The notes below the pieces were generated by a model. It did not search any database. It was not told the DNA's origin and worked only from the letters and a program-made list of their open reading frames with translations. This document shows positions 7,723 through 17,360 of a stretch of 64,000 nt of DNA, piece after piece (position 1 is the first letter of the stretch; every line of letters starts with the position of its first letter). The stretch is from positions 1-64,000 of the forward strand of contig JBGSNA010000147.1 in assembly GCA_041739875.1 (NCBI GenBank), in the 5' to 3' direction. The position numbers and the translations under genes are program-made. Origin of the DNA: JBBSJZ01 sp041739875 (GTDB lineage: Bacteria; Planctomycetota; Planctomycetia; Pirellulales; Pirellulaceae).

Positions 7723-10161
7723 TTACTTGCTCAAAAAGACGGGACTCGTAACCGCAGCAACCACTAACGACCGCATGCCATAGTGATCATCGGCGCACTT
7801 CGACACAATCTTCGCGATCGCGTCTCGATCCGCGAACGTGGGCGGTGCCCCCGTGCCATACGTCAACAAATGCTCAACAAAGTTTCGGGCGATCGGTCGA
7901 ACATCCGTGAGCAACAGTTCCTGAAAACCATCAAAGTCGCTGAACTCACGACCGTCCGCCAATACATAGCCCGAGTCGATTGACGTCTTCGGCACGAGCT
8001 TGCCGCCCTGCATCCCCATGTACTTAGTGCGGAATTGCCCCGCCGGATCAAACTTCTCGAGTGCAAACCCCGCTGCGTCGATCTTGCGATGACAACTCGC
8101 GCAACTCGCATCATCACGATGCAACTCGAGCTGTTCTCGAATCGTCGTCGCGCCACGAATATCCGGCTCGATCGCCGAGACACCTGAAGGCGGAGGCGGA
8201 ATCGTTTCCCCCAGCAACCGGCGAGATATCCATACACCTCGCAACACCGGCGAAGTGTTCGTACCGTTTGACGTCACCTTCAGAATCGCGCCTTGAGCCA
8301 TGATTCCGCCGCGATGATCCTCCGGACGCAATTCGACTCGCTTCACTGCGTCGCCTTCAACTGCGTCGCCTTCAACCAACGAGGACAGTTCATAGAAACG
8401 AGCAAGACGACTATTCGCAAACGTATACTCCGAATCAACTAATTTCTCGACGCTCCGATTTTGCTCAAGCATGTCCAAGATGTACGTGCGAGTCTCCGCA
8501 AGCATCGAGTTCTCAACGATTTGGTCAAAGTCTCGATAAAGCTTTCGATCGGGCTCGGTAAAATTGATATCGATTAAATCGAGCCACTCGTCTGTAAAAC
8601 GATCCACAAAACTTCGCCCACCTGGGGCCTTCAACAACCGCTCCACTTGCGAGACCAACACCGTGTCTTGACGCAGCTTTCCTGACTTCGCAACTTCAAG
8701 CAGCTCGTCATCCGGCGTTGAACCGCAAACGAGATAACTCAGCCGGCTCGCAACCGCATAGTCATCCAGTTCTCCGGCTGGCTCTTGGAAATACACAAAT
8801 CTCGCTGAACAAAGTATTGCTCGGTAGCACGATTTGAGTGACTCCACGGGTGATTCGCCGCCGGCAAGCAACTCCCGAAAGATGGACGCGTACGCCAATA
8901 CCTGCTCGTCGGTGACCGGCCGACGAAACGCTCGCTCCGCAAACCCAGCGATCTGGTTCTCGATCTCGCTTTTTGCTCCATCCATGGCCACGGTATCGAA
9001 CGGATTGGACAAGAACAGCTTTTGGCAATCACCAAACAATCGATGTCGAACGTCCTGGACACTACCGCCTGGATAGATCCGCTTCATTTGAATTTCACGA
9101 AGCGCAACACCCGACACATTCTGTGGCGCACCTTCGCCAGTTCCTATCTGGCCGCCCTGGAACTTCGCTGACTTGAGCGTACTGTCCGCTGGTCGAATCT
9201 CAAGCATGTGCCCCCGTGGCAACCAAGCAACAAACTTCACTTCCTTTTCGTTCTTGCCCACTTCAAACGCGCTGATCCAATTCAACAGCGGTGCGCTCGA
9301 TACGCATTCACCACTCCGGACGCTGCACCACACACCATGTTCTCGCGGCAAATTCAAGGCTGACGCTCGGACGGTGAATTCATACCATCCGTCTTCTTTC
9401 GCTTCGGTCGAAGGCAGCCGTCCATAAAATATTACGCCCCCCGTCCAAACAACAGCACGATCGTCAATCAACTCTGGCTCGCGACATCGCTGGCGAGGAT
9501 TAACTCGAGACAGTTTTTTGGCTGTAAGGTTCCGTACTTCCGGCTTCGCGTCAGGACTCGTCGCAGCTCGGGCAAATGCGTTATCCAACGCCGCATCAAC
9601 AATCGTTAGATGCGATTGCAATTGAAAATGCGACATCGGTTGACCATCCGCGATCGTCGTGTAGCCATCCGTCCGCGGATCCGCAGGCACGAGTTCTGCT
9701 AGCGGCATATCAATCGCCAACAAATCATGCAGCGATCGCTCGACTTGAGCATGCGTCAATCGGCGGAGCGGCACTCGTCCAACGCTCGCATAACGCTGCT
9801 TTTCAAAATCAACGATCCAGCGACTTGCACCTGCTACAAAACTCGCTCTCTGCGCAGGCTCCACACCGACAGAATCTGGAGGCGGCATCTCCCCATCCGC
9901 AACCCGATCAACCATGCGAACCCATTGACGCATCACTTCTGCGTCACCCAAGTCGCCTGAAAACGCATTCAAATCAAGCCCAGCCTCCGCGTTCTCGCCG
10001 TCATGACAGTCCAAGCAATTCTGGTTCAGAAACGCAGTCAGACTTCCGGCGGGCGTATCCTCAGCGACGCCAACCGGCGCAGCGACCAACACCACTAAAA
10101 CGAAAAGAAAAAGCATCGAGTCAGAAATACCAACACAAAGAGAAAAACGGTGGTGAGACAT
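7723..10161 (-). CDS. DUF1587/DUF1595/DUF1592/DUF1588/DUF1585 protein with a cytochrome-c-like motif
   Basis: The start at 10161 is preferred over the open frame to 10452 because it gives MSHHRFSLCVGISDSMLFLF, a signal sequence, and avoids overlap with the SDR gene upstream. The roughly 812-residue product begins with a planctomycete cytochrome-like motif CLDCHDGENAEAGLDL, then DUF1587 (RRLTHAQVERSLHDLL), a carbohydrate-binding-like middle region, DUF1595/1592 (FAERAFRRPVTDEQ, ASRLSYLVCGS, FVDRFTDEWLDL), DUF1588 (CASCHRKIDAAGFALE) and DUF1585 at the C-terminus. The family is typical of planctomycetes; electron transfer or polymer degradation has been proposed but not shown. A 15-bp in-frame tandem repeat gives EGDAV twice (about 8347-8380). 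Confidence 0.92.
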   Translation of the reverse strand: MSHHRFSLCVGISDSMLFLFVLVVLVAAPVGVAEDTPAGSLTAFLNQNCLDCHDGENAEAGLDLNAFSGDLGDAEVMRQWVRMVDRVADGEMPPPDSVGVEPAQRASFVAGASRWIVDFEKQRYASVGRVPLRRLTHAQVERSLHDLLAIDMPLAELVPADPRTDGYTTIADGQPMSHFQLQSHLTIVDAALDNAFARAATSPDAKPEVRNLTAKKLSRVNPRQRCREPELIDDRAVVWTGGVIFYGRLPSTEAKEDGWYEFTVRASALNLPREHGVWCSVRSGECVSSAPLLNWISAFEVGKNEKEVKFVAWLPRGHMLEIRPADSTLKSAKFQGGQIGTGEGAPQNVSGVALREIQMKRIYPGGSVQDVRHRLFGDCQKLFLSNPFDTVAMDGAKSEIENQIAGFAERAFRRPVTDEQVLAYASIFRELLAGGESPVESLKSCYRAILCSARFVYFQEPAGELDDYAVASRLSYLVCGSTPDDELLEVAKSGKLRQDTVLVSQVERLLKAPGGRSFVDRFTDEWLDLIDINFTEPDRKLYRDFDQIVENSMLAETRTYILDMLEQNRSVEKLVDSEYTFANSRLARFYELSSLVEGDAVEGDAVKRVELRPEDHRGGIMAQGAILKVTSNGTNTSPVLRGVWISRRLLGETIPPPPSGVSAIEPDIRGATTIREQLELHRDDASCASCHRKIDAAGFALEKFDPAGQFRTKYMGMQGGKLVPKTSIDSGYVLADGREFSDFDGFQELLLTDVRPIARNFVEHLLTYGTGAPPTFADRDAIAKIVSKCADDHYGMRSLVVAAVTSPVFLSK

Positions 10162-10364
10162 CAGCAGCAGCCACAAGTCGGCGAGGCAAGCATCATTAAC
10201 CGTAACATTAATGACGCGTAAAAGGCGGGACCTCCATTTTACTGAGAACACACAGCCGAGGGAAGCTTGACCATTTTCACTCGGCGGCCCCTTCAGCGCG
10301 GCCGCCCGCGAAAGCTTCGTGTTATTGCGATTTTTGCACTCGCGACGAATGGTCGACGGGAGCT

Positions 10365-11135
10365 TTAGTCGCCTTGTAACTTCCCAACCAACTTTCGCGT
10401 TGCGACACGTGGTAGAAAGCCCACCGATGTAACCATCAAGCGGTTTTTCCAACCCGGTATGACCGCATCTTCGTTACGGAGGTAGCCTCGATAACCCGCT
10501 TTTGCGACTTTTTCGGCAGCCATCGTCGATGACGCGAACATACTGAGCTTTCCCATACCGGAATCTGCACCAAAACTGGATTCAGTCGGTCCCGGCGCCA
10601 AACAAGTCACGTGTAGCCCAGTTCCCGCGAGCTCTTCTCGCAACCCTTCGGTGAACGAAAGAACATAAGCTTTAGTAGCGTAATAGACCGACATATTTGG
10701 ACCAGCTTGGTAAGCCGCTATCGAACCAACGTTCAACACACCCCCAAAACCTCGTTCGATCATGCCAGGTAGCAACCATCGAGTTAGTCTTGTTAGTGCA
10801 ACGACATTGACCATCACCATATCCAACTGGCGATCGGCAGATAGTTCGGCAAACTTCCCCAGTGCACCAAACCCTGCGTTGTTGACAAGCGTGTCGACTT
10901 GTATGTCTCGCTCTTGAATTTCATTGCACAATCGATCCACGCTGTCTGGGTTGGCAAGGTCTGCGGAAATGACGGTTGCCGTGATGCCGTGATTCGAACG
11001 AAGCTGTTCCGCTAGCTGGTGGAGTTTTCCCTCACTGCGTGCAACCAACACGACGTCTGCTCCTCCGCCTGCAAAACATTTTGCGAGTTCCAGGCCGATG
11101 CCTGATGAAGATCCCGTGATCAATACCGTCGTCAT
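10365..11135 (-). CDS. short-chain dehydrogenase/reductase (DltE-like)
   Basis: A 256-residue SDR. The nucleotide-binding motif TGSSSGIG is at residues 7-14, NNAG at about 87-90, and the catalytic Ser and YxxxK are in SIAAYQAGPNMSVYYATKAY. Arg in VARSEGK suggests NADP preference. The C-terminus is extended and basic, as in DltE/YqjQ-type SDRs. The substrate is unknown. It is co-oriented with the DUF1592 gene but 203 nt upstream of it, so operon membership is uncertain. Confidence 0.9.
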   Translation of the reverse strand: MTTVLITGSSSGIGLELAKCFAGGGADVVLVARSEGKLHQLAEQLRSNHGITATVISADLANPDSVDRLCNEIQERDIQVDTLVNNAGFGALGKFAELSADRQLDMVMVNVVALTRLTRWLLPGMIERGFGGVLNVGSIAAYQAGPNMSVYYATKAYVLSFTEGLREELAGTGLHVTCLAPGPTESSFGADSGMGKLSMFASSTMAAEKVAKAGYRGYLRNEDAVIPGWKNRLMVTSVGFLPRVATRKLVGKLQGD

Positions 11136-11346
11136 GTTTCATCCAATGCATAGCGGGTCACCCTACCGACACACATTCGGTCGGTATCAGGTTTGAATAA
11201 AGGCAGTCAACGAGTGCATTCGCTGTGCCAGAAACACGATCATGCGAATCGGCCGATTCCCTGCTCGTACCCCTGGACGCGCATCGCTCAACGCGATCGA
11301 GTCAGATCGAAGCGTGCGCCGGCACCTAAAATTTGGCGAAAGTTGC

Positions 11347-12807
11347 TTACTCCGATGAGCCGATAGACACTCCGCTTTCAAGCACGATGCCATACAAGTT
11401 GATTCGATCGCGGAGCTTGCCTCTTGTGATCCCTAACATTTCCGCTGCCTGGCTCTGGTTGCCTTGGGTAGTTTTTAAAACCTCAAGAAGCACAAAACGT
11501 TCCATGTACTCCATGGCTTCGGAGTAAATGTTGGTCGATTTATCCGCGACGAGTCGTGCCACCAACTCAGGCAGTTGGGAGCCAGCCAACACGGGACTCG
11601 ATGATGTACCGCTGGTCGGATCTGCGTCGGCCCCTACGCATCGTATTTCCTTTGGTAGGACATCAGCGAAGATTACCGACATGGACGTATCCAACACACA
11701 GCGTCTGATAACCGCTCGCAACTGACGAACATTTCCTGGCCAGTCGTAGTTCATGAGGAGCTCAAGTGTGTCCGGCGCCAGCCCCTCCAAGTCCGGCTTG
11801 TTCAGATCTGCTTTCGCCTGTCTCAAGAAGTGCTGGATCAGCAAAGTGACGTCTTCCTTGCGTTCACGCAGCGGCGGTAGTTCAATCGTAACGCCATTGA
11901 GACGGTACAACAGATCCTCTCGGTACTCGCCGTCCTCGACCATCTGTTCAAGCGGCCGATTGGTAGCAGCGACGATTCGAACGTCAGTCTTCAATTCATT
12001 GTTTCCGCCCACGCGCTCAAAGCGTTGGTCTTGCAAAACACGTAAGACTTTCGCTTGAACAGAGGGCGCCATGTCCCCGATTTCATCCAAGAACAAGGTG
12101 CCGCCGTTGCATTGCTCGAACTTTCCGATACGTCGCGATTCGGCTCCCGTAAATGCCCCCTTCTCATGCCCGAACAGTTCGCTCTCCAACAAATTTTCCG
12201 GCAAGGCCGCACAGTTCACCGCCAAGAACGGACCATGAAAACGGTGGCTATGTTGAAACAATGCGCGAGCCACTAACTCCTTACCCGTTCCACTTTCACC
12301 ACGAATCAGGACCGGAACATCCTGCTGGCTCACGCGGCCGATGTCTTTGAAAACGTCTAGCATCGCTTTGCTTTTTCCGATGAAAAGCTCGCCTGAATCA
12401 GCAGCTTTGCCGTCCGCAGCGGACAGTGCAACTGGGACAGATACCATCTGGCGTTGGGCGATCGCCTTTTCGACGAGATCACGAAGGGAGTTCACCACGA
12501 GCGGCTTAGCGAGGTAGTCGAACGCGCCCAATTGCATCGCTTCAATGACCGTGGTGCTGGCCGCCTCAATGGTCATAAAGATCACTGGCAGTTGCCTGTC
12601 AAGTTCCCGAATCTCGCAGTACACGGCCAGACCACTTCGATCGGGAAGCTGGATGTCCAACAAGACGGCGTCGAAAGATCCCCGACGAATTGCATCCAGA
12701 CCCGCTTGAGCCGTTTCCGCCGTGACGACATCGGCAATCGGCGACAACGTTTTTCTGGCGAGCAACAAGATCGTTCGGTCGTCATCGACCACAAGTACGG
12801 TTGGCAT
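11347..12807 (-). CDS. sigma-54-dependent response regulator (NtrC family)
   Basis: A 486-residue regulator with three domains. The receiver (1-120) has VVDDD at 6-10, phosphoacceptor Asp 51 in LLDIQLPD and Lys 101. The AAA+ domain (about 140-370) has Walker A GESGTGKE (170-177), the sigma-54 contact GAFTGA (217-222) and Walker B GGTLFLDEIGDM. A Fis-type helix-turn-helix lies near the C-terminus (QSQAAEMLGITRGKLRDRI). It should activate sigma-54 promoters after phosphorylation. No partner kinase is adjacent; the nearest downstream gene on its strand is the SDR. The linker between AAA+ and HTH (about 380-430) is longer than usual. Confidence 0.95.
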   Translation of the reverse strand: MPTVLVVDDDRTILLLARKTLSPIADVVTAETAQAGLDAIRRGSFDAVLLDIQLPDRSGLAVYCEIRELDRQLPVIFMTIEAASTTVIEAMQLGAFDYLAKPLVVNSLRDLVEKAIAQRQMVSVPVALSAADGKAADSGELFIGKSKAMLDVFKDIGRVSQQDVPVLIRGESGTGKELVARALFQHSHRFHGPFLAVNCAALPENLLESELFGHEKGAFTGAESRRIGKFEQCNGGTLFLDEIGDMAPSVQAKVLRVLQDQRFERVGGNNELKTDVRIVAATNRPLEQMVEDGEYREDLLYRLNGVTIELPPLRERKEDVTLLIQHFLRQAKADLNKPDLEGLAPDTLELLMNYDWPGNVRQLRAVIRRCVLDTSMSVIFADVLPKEIRCVGADADPTSGTSSSPVLAGSQLPELVARLVADKSTNIYSEAMEYMERFVLLEVLKTTQGNQSQAAEMLGITRGKLRDRINLYGIVLESGVSIGSSE

Positions 12808-12844
12808 TTGAGTTCCTTGACCAGAATGCGATGAGCGATCGGTA

Positions 12845-13402
12845 ATGCGTTTGGCCGAGCCGCATACGCAACAGAGACTTCGTCAAACGCAGGTGAAGCA
12901 TCAGCCGATGACGCATCATTCATTGTACGGCTTACATATTTTCTCAACAGCTGACCACTTTTACGACGTAACACCGCTTTTGACTGCAGTGCAAGACCTG
13001 GGGCGTCGTCACGTCGGATACGACTTGTCTGAAGAGAGTTACAATAAGGTGGGCGAATCTCTACGTTGGACACACATTAAGGGGTTTGGTGAAGACATCA
13101 CCAAGGACGTGAACGCCGCTTGGGTCGAGACTTACACAACCATTAACAAAGTGCTGATTGAGGCCGGACGTGAAATGGCGGCACCATTTGCCGCATATAA
13201 CGACATGCTGGAACGCCGAACTTGCAAAATCGATACGCTCGATCTGTGGTTTGCGCAGGCCGCGACGCCAAGCATTATGATTTCTGGCGTGCGGACTCGT
13301 GCGAGTCCGCAGGTGACGGTCTTTTCGTGCTGTACTGGAGGTGATCTTCGAGAGAAGGTCTCGCGATCAGGACGCACTGTGCCAATAAGGAATCGAATGT
13401 GA
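12845..13402 (+). pseudogene. C-terminal half of a bacterial globin (likely remnant)
   Basis: The open frame encodes up to 185 residues. From about residue 44 it matches the second half of Vitreoscilla-type haemoglobins: LLTAVQDLGRRHVGY with the proximal haem His (F8), then ESYNKVGESLRWTHIKGFGED, DVNAAWVETYTTINKVLIEAG. The N-terminal helices A-E with the distal haem pocket are absent; no start-proximal globin sequence is found in any frame between 12808 and 12960. After the globin part, about 70 residues look non-coding and contain a perfect hairpin. The stop overlaps the Nramp start (GTGA). It is most simply a decayed gene; a shortened haem protein is possible but less likely. Confidence 0.55.
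13290..13311. repeat. perfect 10-bp hairpin between globin remnant and Nramp gene
   Basis: TGCGGACTCG and CGAGTCCGCA form a perfect 10-bp inverted repeat separated by 2 nt. It lies beyond the globin homology and 88 nt ahead of the Nramp start codon. It has no T-run, so it is not a standard terminator; it could be a transcript structure or an operator. Confidence 0.5.
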
Positions 13403-14673
13403 GCGACGATGCAAAATGTGAACTTCCGCCTGCGGGTCGCTGGTATCGTCGCATCGGCCCCAGCCTGATTACGGCCTGCGTGGTTATCGGTCCTGGAAGT
13501 ATCTTGACAAGCAGCACCGTTGGTGCGAACTATGGCTACTCCATGCTGTGGGTCGTTGTCGCATCCGTTTTGTTCATGCTGCTGTACATGACACTGGGTG
13601 CCAAGCTCGGTGCCGTCGCAAGCGGATCACCATGTGACTTGATCCGTGATCGAGTGGGGCGTCTGTTGACGATTCTGGTTGGGGCGAGCGTGTTCTTTAT
13701 CTCCGCAGCGTTCCAAGCGGGTAATAACATTGCGGTGACAGCGACGTTCGAAGCGTATTTCGACTCAAAAGCTGTAGTTGTGTTGCTTGTCGTTGGATTC
13801 AACGCAATCGCTATCTCATTCCTGTTCTTGTTTAAGAATGTATACAGCGTTTTAGAGCGGATCATGACGGCGTTTGTCGCGATGATGATCGTGAGCTTTG
13901 CTGCGAATTTGTTGAGGCTCAAGCCAGACCCTTGGGCAATGTTAGTTGGATTGGTGCCGACGACTGGATCAGCGGATATTGCGGTACTTGGGCTTGTCGG
14001 TACGACGTTTGTCATCGCAGCTGCTTTTTACCAGGCATATTTGGTTCGCCAAAAAGGCTGGAGCGTCAACGAGCTCCAGCAAGGCATTGTCGATACTCGC
14101 ATTGGCGCGATCGTCATTGCATTGATTACCGTCATGCTCATGGCAACGGGCGCAGCCGGACTCTATACGGGTGAACCCATTACGCTTTCTGATCCGATCG
14201 CCGTAGCGGATGCGTTGCAGCCGACGTTTGGCAGTAGCGGCAAGATGATTTTCTGCTTCGGCTTGTTCTCTGCCGCTTACTCGTCTTTCTTGATCAACTC
14301 CATGATCGGTGGGTTTATACTCTCGGATTCGTTGCATCTTGGTGCTCGCGTCTCCGATCCATGGCCGCGACGATTGACCACTGCGGTTCTTCTCATCGGA
14401 ATGTTCGTCGCGATTGCGACTTTACTGTTCAACTTCGATCGCACACCGATGATCATCGCAGCACAAGCCGTCACGGTCGTCGTCGCCCCCCTGATCGCTG
14501 GAGTGCTACTTTGGCTGACAAGTTCCAAGAGCGTCATGGGCGTTCACGTCAACGGTCCGATCGCGAAAACATTCGCCACGATCGGGTTCGTTTTGCTTCT
14601 TTCTATCGCGGCAAACACAGCCTTCGTCAAACTGCCAGCCGCAGTCAACCAGTATCGTTCCCAAGTTCGCTAG
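13399..14673 (+). CDS. Nramp-family divalent metal transporter
   Basis: A 424-residue inner-membrane protein with about eleven hydrophobic helices, starting at a GTG. The first helix carries RRIGPSLITACVVIGPGS, the Nramp TM1 signature region, with GPGSILTSST in place of the classical DPGN. The missing Asp and Asn, which bind Mn/Fe in canonical Nramp proteins, mean that its metal preference cannot be assumed; divergent NRMT/NRAT-like members transport other ions. TM6 region: GLVGTTFVIAAAFYQAYLV. The start codon overlaps the stop of the globin remnant (GTGA), so translation may be coupled. Confidence 0.85.
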   Translation: MSDDAKCELPPAGRWYRRIGPSLITACVVIGPGSILTSSTVGANYGYSMLWVVVASVLFMLLYMTLGAKLGAVASGSPCDLIRDRVGRLLTILVGASVFFISAAFQAGNNIAVTATFEAYFDSKAVVVLLVVGFNAIAISFLFLFKNVYSVLERIMTAFVAMMIVSFAANLLRLKPDPWAMLVGLVPTTGSADIAVLGLVGTTFVIAAAFYQAYLVRQKGWSVNELQQGIVDTRIGAIVIALITVMLMATGAAGLYTGEPITLSDPIAVADALQPTFGSSGKMIFCFGLFSAAYSSFLINSMIGGFILSDSLHLGARVSDPWPRRLTTAVLLIGMFVAIATLLFNFDRTPMIIAAQAVTVVVAPLIAGVLLWLTSSKSVMGVHVNGPIAKTFATIGFVLLLSIAANTAFVKLPAAVNQYRSQVR

Positions 14674-14729
14674 CTCTCGCTTTGCAGCCAATGACAAAGA
14701 CGTCTGCGGCAAATGTTTTTCGGGAACGG

Positions 14730-15356
14730 TTATGGCTGATGAAGATATCGTGGGCCGCTGACGAAGCGGTTACCACGCAGGAAGAACCGAAGCGGTAAAT
14801 CTATGCTTTTTGTGATGCCGATGCGAGCGGAGACCGAGATGGGCTCCAAGGTGGTGACTTTGGGGCGAGTGAGGACGAGTTCCGTTTCGCCACGCAGACG
14901 GCGGCCGCTGAAATCTCGGTCGATTGCGAGTGCTTGACACAACATCGCCGGTCCGCTGGTAAGTCGCGTGATGGATTCGACGCCTCGGAGTTTTTTCATT
15001 CGTTCGATACCCCAAATCGGTTCGAGAGCTCGAATCAAGACTGCGGCACCAGAATTTTTTGGCTGAGTGACAATGTTGAAGCAGACTTTGGCGTGGATTG
15101 GATAGACGTAGATCGTGCCTGGCGACTCGAACATCGCAGCGTTGGATTTGCCTGGGCCGCGGGCACTGTGACTGGCGAGATCTTCGTTGTGAAGATACGC
15201 TTCAGTCTCTACGATTCGGCCTCCTATCCAAGCACCTTCAACACGCCGCAGCATCAGAATCCCCAACAAGTTTTTTGCGACGGTTTCTGTTTCTTCGAGA
15301 CAGAATCGTTTTGCGAGGTGTTGAAGTGGAGGTAAAGACGGTTCGGTCATGCACAT
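14730..15356 (-). CDS. DNA-3-methyladenine glycosylase, AAG/MPG family
   Basis: A 208-residue single-domain enzyme that excises alkylated purines from DNA. Family motifs: LAKNLLG-like VAKNLLGILMLRR, GGRIVETEAYL with the catalytic Glu, ASHSARGPGKSNAAMF, GTIYVYPIHAKVCFNIVT with the intercalating Tyr, AAVLIRALEP and LTSGPAMLCQALAID. The start could be the third codon (ATG at 15350). Its 5' end overlaps the 5' end of the divergent amidohydrolase gene by 2-8 nt, so the two promoters must lie inside each other's coding sequence or one start is internal. Confidence 0.93.
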   Translation of the reverse strand: MCMTEPSLPPLQHLAKRFCLEETETVAKNLLGILMLRRVEGAWIGGRIVETEAYLHNEDLASHSARGPGKSNAAMFESPGTIYVYPIHAKVCFNIVTQPKNSGAAVLIRALEPIWGIERMKKLRGVESITRLTSGPAMLCQALAIDRDFSGRRLRGETELVLTRPKVTTLEPISVSARIGITKSIDLPLRFFLRGNRFVSGPRYLHQP

Positions 15357-16521
15357 ATCATTGAGAAGTTATCAAGCTCGTTGGATCATTCCGGTCTCGA
15401 CGCCACCGATCGATTACGGCTGGATTCAAGTTGACGGTTCCCGTGTGCTTCAGATGGGCAAAGGACCGTGTCCGCATCCGCACGAGGACCTGGGCGATGT
15501 CGCCATTCTGCCACAACTAGTAAACGCACACTCGCATCTGGAGTTTTCAAGTTTAGAAGAACCCGTCGGGACTCCTAACATGAGTCTAGCTCAGTGGATC
15601 GGTTTGGTGATCGCGTCGCGAGATACAGCGGTGTCTCGTGAAGACGCGATTCAGTTGGGGCTTGCGGAGTCGCGCCAGGCGGGTGTATCGCTAATCGGCG
15701 AGATTACAACGCCGCCAACCCACTATCCAAGAAATGTGGGTGATCCCTGGCTTGCATGTTTCGCCGAAGTTCTCGGACTCTCGGCGGCGAGGTCACAAGA
15801 ACGGTTCGCTGCCGCGATCAAGCAAACGGATTGTGATCCGTGGTGTGGGCTAAGCCCTCATGCTCCCTACTCCACAACTCGGGAGAGAATTCAAGGTTGC
15901 GTCGACCTATCAAGAGCAACGGGACGTTCGCTGGCGATGCATGTTGCTGAATCGCCGGCGGAGCGAGAACTGCTCCGATACGGACGCGGAGCGTTGTATG
16001 AGTCGCTTACGAACCTCGGCGTACTCCAAGACGGACTGTTCCCGTGGGGAGGCGATCCGTTTCACTGGTTGATCAATGTATTGTCAAAGGCAAGCCGAGC
16101 TTTACTCATTCATGGAAACGACTTGAATGCCGAGGAAATCGCCATGCTCACACCGTGCCATCATGTCACTGTCGTGTATTGCCCTCGCACGCATGCATTC
16201 TTTGGTTACAAAGAACATCCAGTCTCGCAAATGTTGCGAGCGGGTGTGCGCGTGGCAATTGGCACGGACTCGCGAGCGAGCAACCCCGATCTTTCGGTCT
16301 GGCACGAGGTTCAATACTTGCTAAATCATCGACCCGATCTGGATCCGCAAGCAGTCATTGCGATGGCTACACTGTGTGGTGCTGACGCGTTGGGGTATCC
16401 AAAACTCGGACGCATCGAGGTTGGTTGCGACAGCCGTTTCGGAACGGTAGAAACAGCCGCAACCGATCTTGAGTCACTCCATCGTGACTGGGCCGAAAAC
16501 AAGTTCCATCCGCTGGTTTAG
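15349..16521 (+). CDS. amidohydrolase, probable aminofutalosine deaminase
   Basis: A 390-residue metal-dependent hydrolase of the MTA/SAH/chlorohydrolase deaminase group. Metal and substrate motifs appear in order: VNAHSHLEF (HxH), GLSPHAPYS, LAMHVAESPAERELL with the His and Glu, LIHGNDLN and GTDSRASNPDLS with the catalytic Asp. The family includes the deaminase of aminodeoxyfutalosine (MqnX). A UbiD-type decarboxylase resembling MqnL lies 0.8 kb away, which favours a role in futalosine menaquinone synthesis; this is inference. A guanine or MTA deaminase is the alternative. The gene converges with the SDR gene, overlapping it by 4 nt. Confidence 0.75.
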   Translation: MHISLRSYQARWIIPVSTPPIDYGWIQVDGSRVLQMGKGPCPHPHEDLGDVAILPQLVNAHSHLEFSSLEEPVGTPNMSLAQWIGLVIASRDTAVSREDAIQLGLAESRQAGVSLIGEITTPPTHYPRNVGDPWLACFAEVLGLSAARSQERFAAAIKQTDCDPWCGLSPHAPYSTTRERIQGCVDLSRATGRSLAMHVAESPAERELLRYGRGALYESLTNLGVLQDGLFPWGGDPFHWLINVLSKASRALLIHGNDLNAEEIAMLTPCHHVTVVYCPRTHAFFGYKEHPVSQMLRAGVRVAIGTDSRASNPDLSVWHEVQYLLNHRPDLDPQAVIAMATLCGADALGYPKLGRIEVGCDSRFGTVETAATDLESLHRDWAENKFHPLV

Positions 16522-17324
16522 CCTGTGTTTAATCCAACTTGCAATCCATCGGGCGCGTAGATGCTTCGGCCACCATCGACAGGTAAGCAAACACCAGTGA
16601 TGAAGTCGTTTTCACAAAGAAATTGGACGGCGTGAGCTATGTTCTCCGGCGTTCCAACGCGTCGCAGCAGGGTGCTGTTGGCTAGACGCTCGCGATCCGT
16701 GTCGGTCACATCGGTCGCAAGCAGCACGGGGCCAGGCTGAATGCAATTGACGCGAATTCTCGGATTCCGATGCGCGAGTTCGACGGCGAGTGATCGAGTC
16801 ATGACTTCGATCGAACCTTTGCTGGGAAAGTATGCGGCATGATCCAAATAAGGCCGCGTCGTTGCCCAGTCGCCAATGTTGATGATCGAACCACCGCTCG
16901 GCTGGGACACCATTTGCAGTCCAGCTAGTTGTGCACATCGAAACGAGCCGATTGAGTTGATTTGGAAATACTCTCGCAAGTCATCCGCAGAAAGTTTTTC
17001 TAGTGATTTTGGCGACCAGACCGCCGCACAATTTACAAGGATGTCCACTTGGCCAAAAGCGTCAATTGTGTGCTGGACAATCGTCTTCGGCGTGTCGTCA
17101 TCGAGGAGCGATCCCGAAGTCACGATCACTCGTCGATTGAACTCAGCACGCAATTCTGCGGCAACCGATTCTGCCGCAGCGACATGTTGATTCGCATGCA
17201 GCGCCACGTTACAGCCAAGACTCGCCAAGTGCCGAGCCACAACGCGACCAATGCGCGCCGATCCGCTGCCAGTCACAATGGATGCCGGAGCGCTAGTTTG
17301 AAAAACGTCTTGAATCGTAGGCAT
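16518..17324 (-). CDS. short-chain dehydrogenase/reductase, pteridine-reductase-like
   Basis: A 268-residue classical SDR. The cofactor loop is VTGSGSARIG (about 18-27), the second strand continues NVALHANQH as in PTR1/FolM-type pteridine reductases, and LVNCAA stands for NNAG. The catalytic Tyr and Lys are in AAYFPSKGS, but the expected Ser is replaced by the IGDWA context, where Asp lies at that place as in PTR1. It may reduce a pterin; a general 3-oxoacyl or sugar reductase is the alternative. It lies 36 nt downstream of the UbiD-like gene and is probably cotranscribed. Confidence 0.8.
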   Translation of the reverse strand: MPTIQDVFQTSAPASIVTGSGSARIGRVVARHLASLGCNVALHANQHVAAAESVAAELRAEFNRRVIVTSGSLLDDDTPKTIVQHTIDAFGQVDILVNCAAVWSPKSLEKLSADDLREYFQINSIGSFRCAQLAGLQMVSQPSGGSIINIGDWATTRPYLDHAAYFPSKGSIEVMTRSLAVELAHRNPRIRVNCIQPGPVLLATDVTDTDRERLANSTLLRRVGTPENIAHAVQFLCENDFITGVCLPVDGGRSIYAPDGLQVGLNTG

Positions 17325-17360
17325 AAATGCTGGGCCTCGCTGGAAAGTGTTTACTCAAAA

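Noticed and set aside
9576..10199. 207-residue open frame on the plus strand
   Set aside because: It is low-complexity and antisense to the DUF1587 region of a secure gene.
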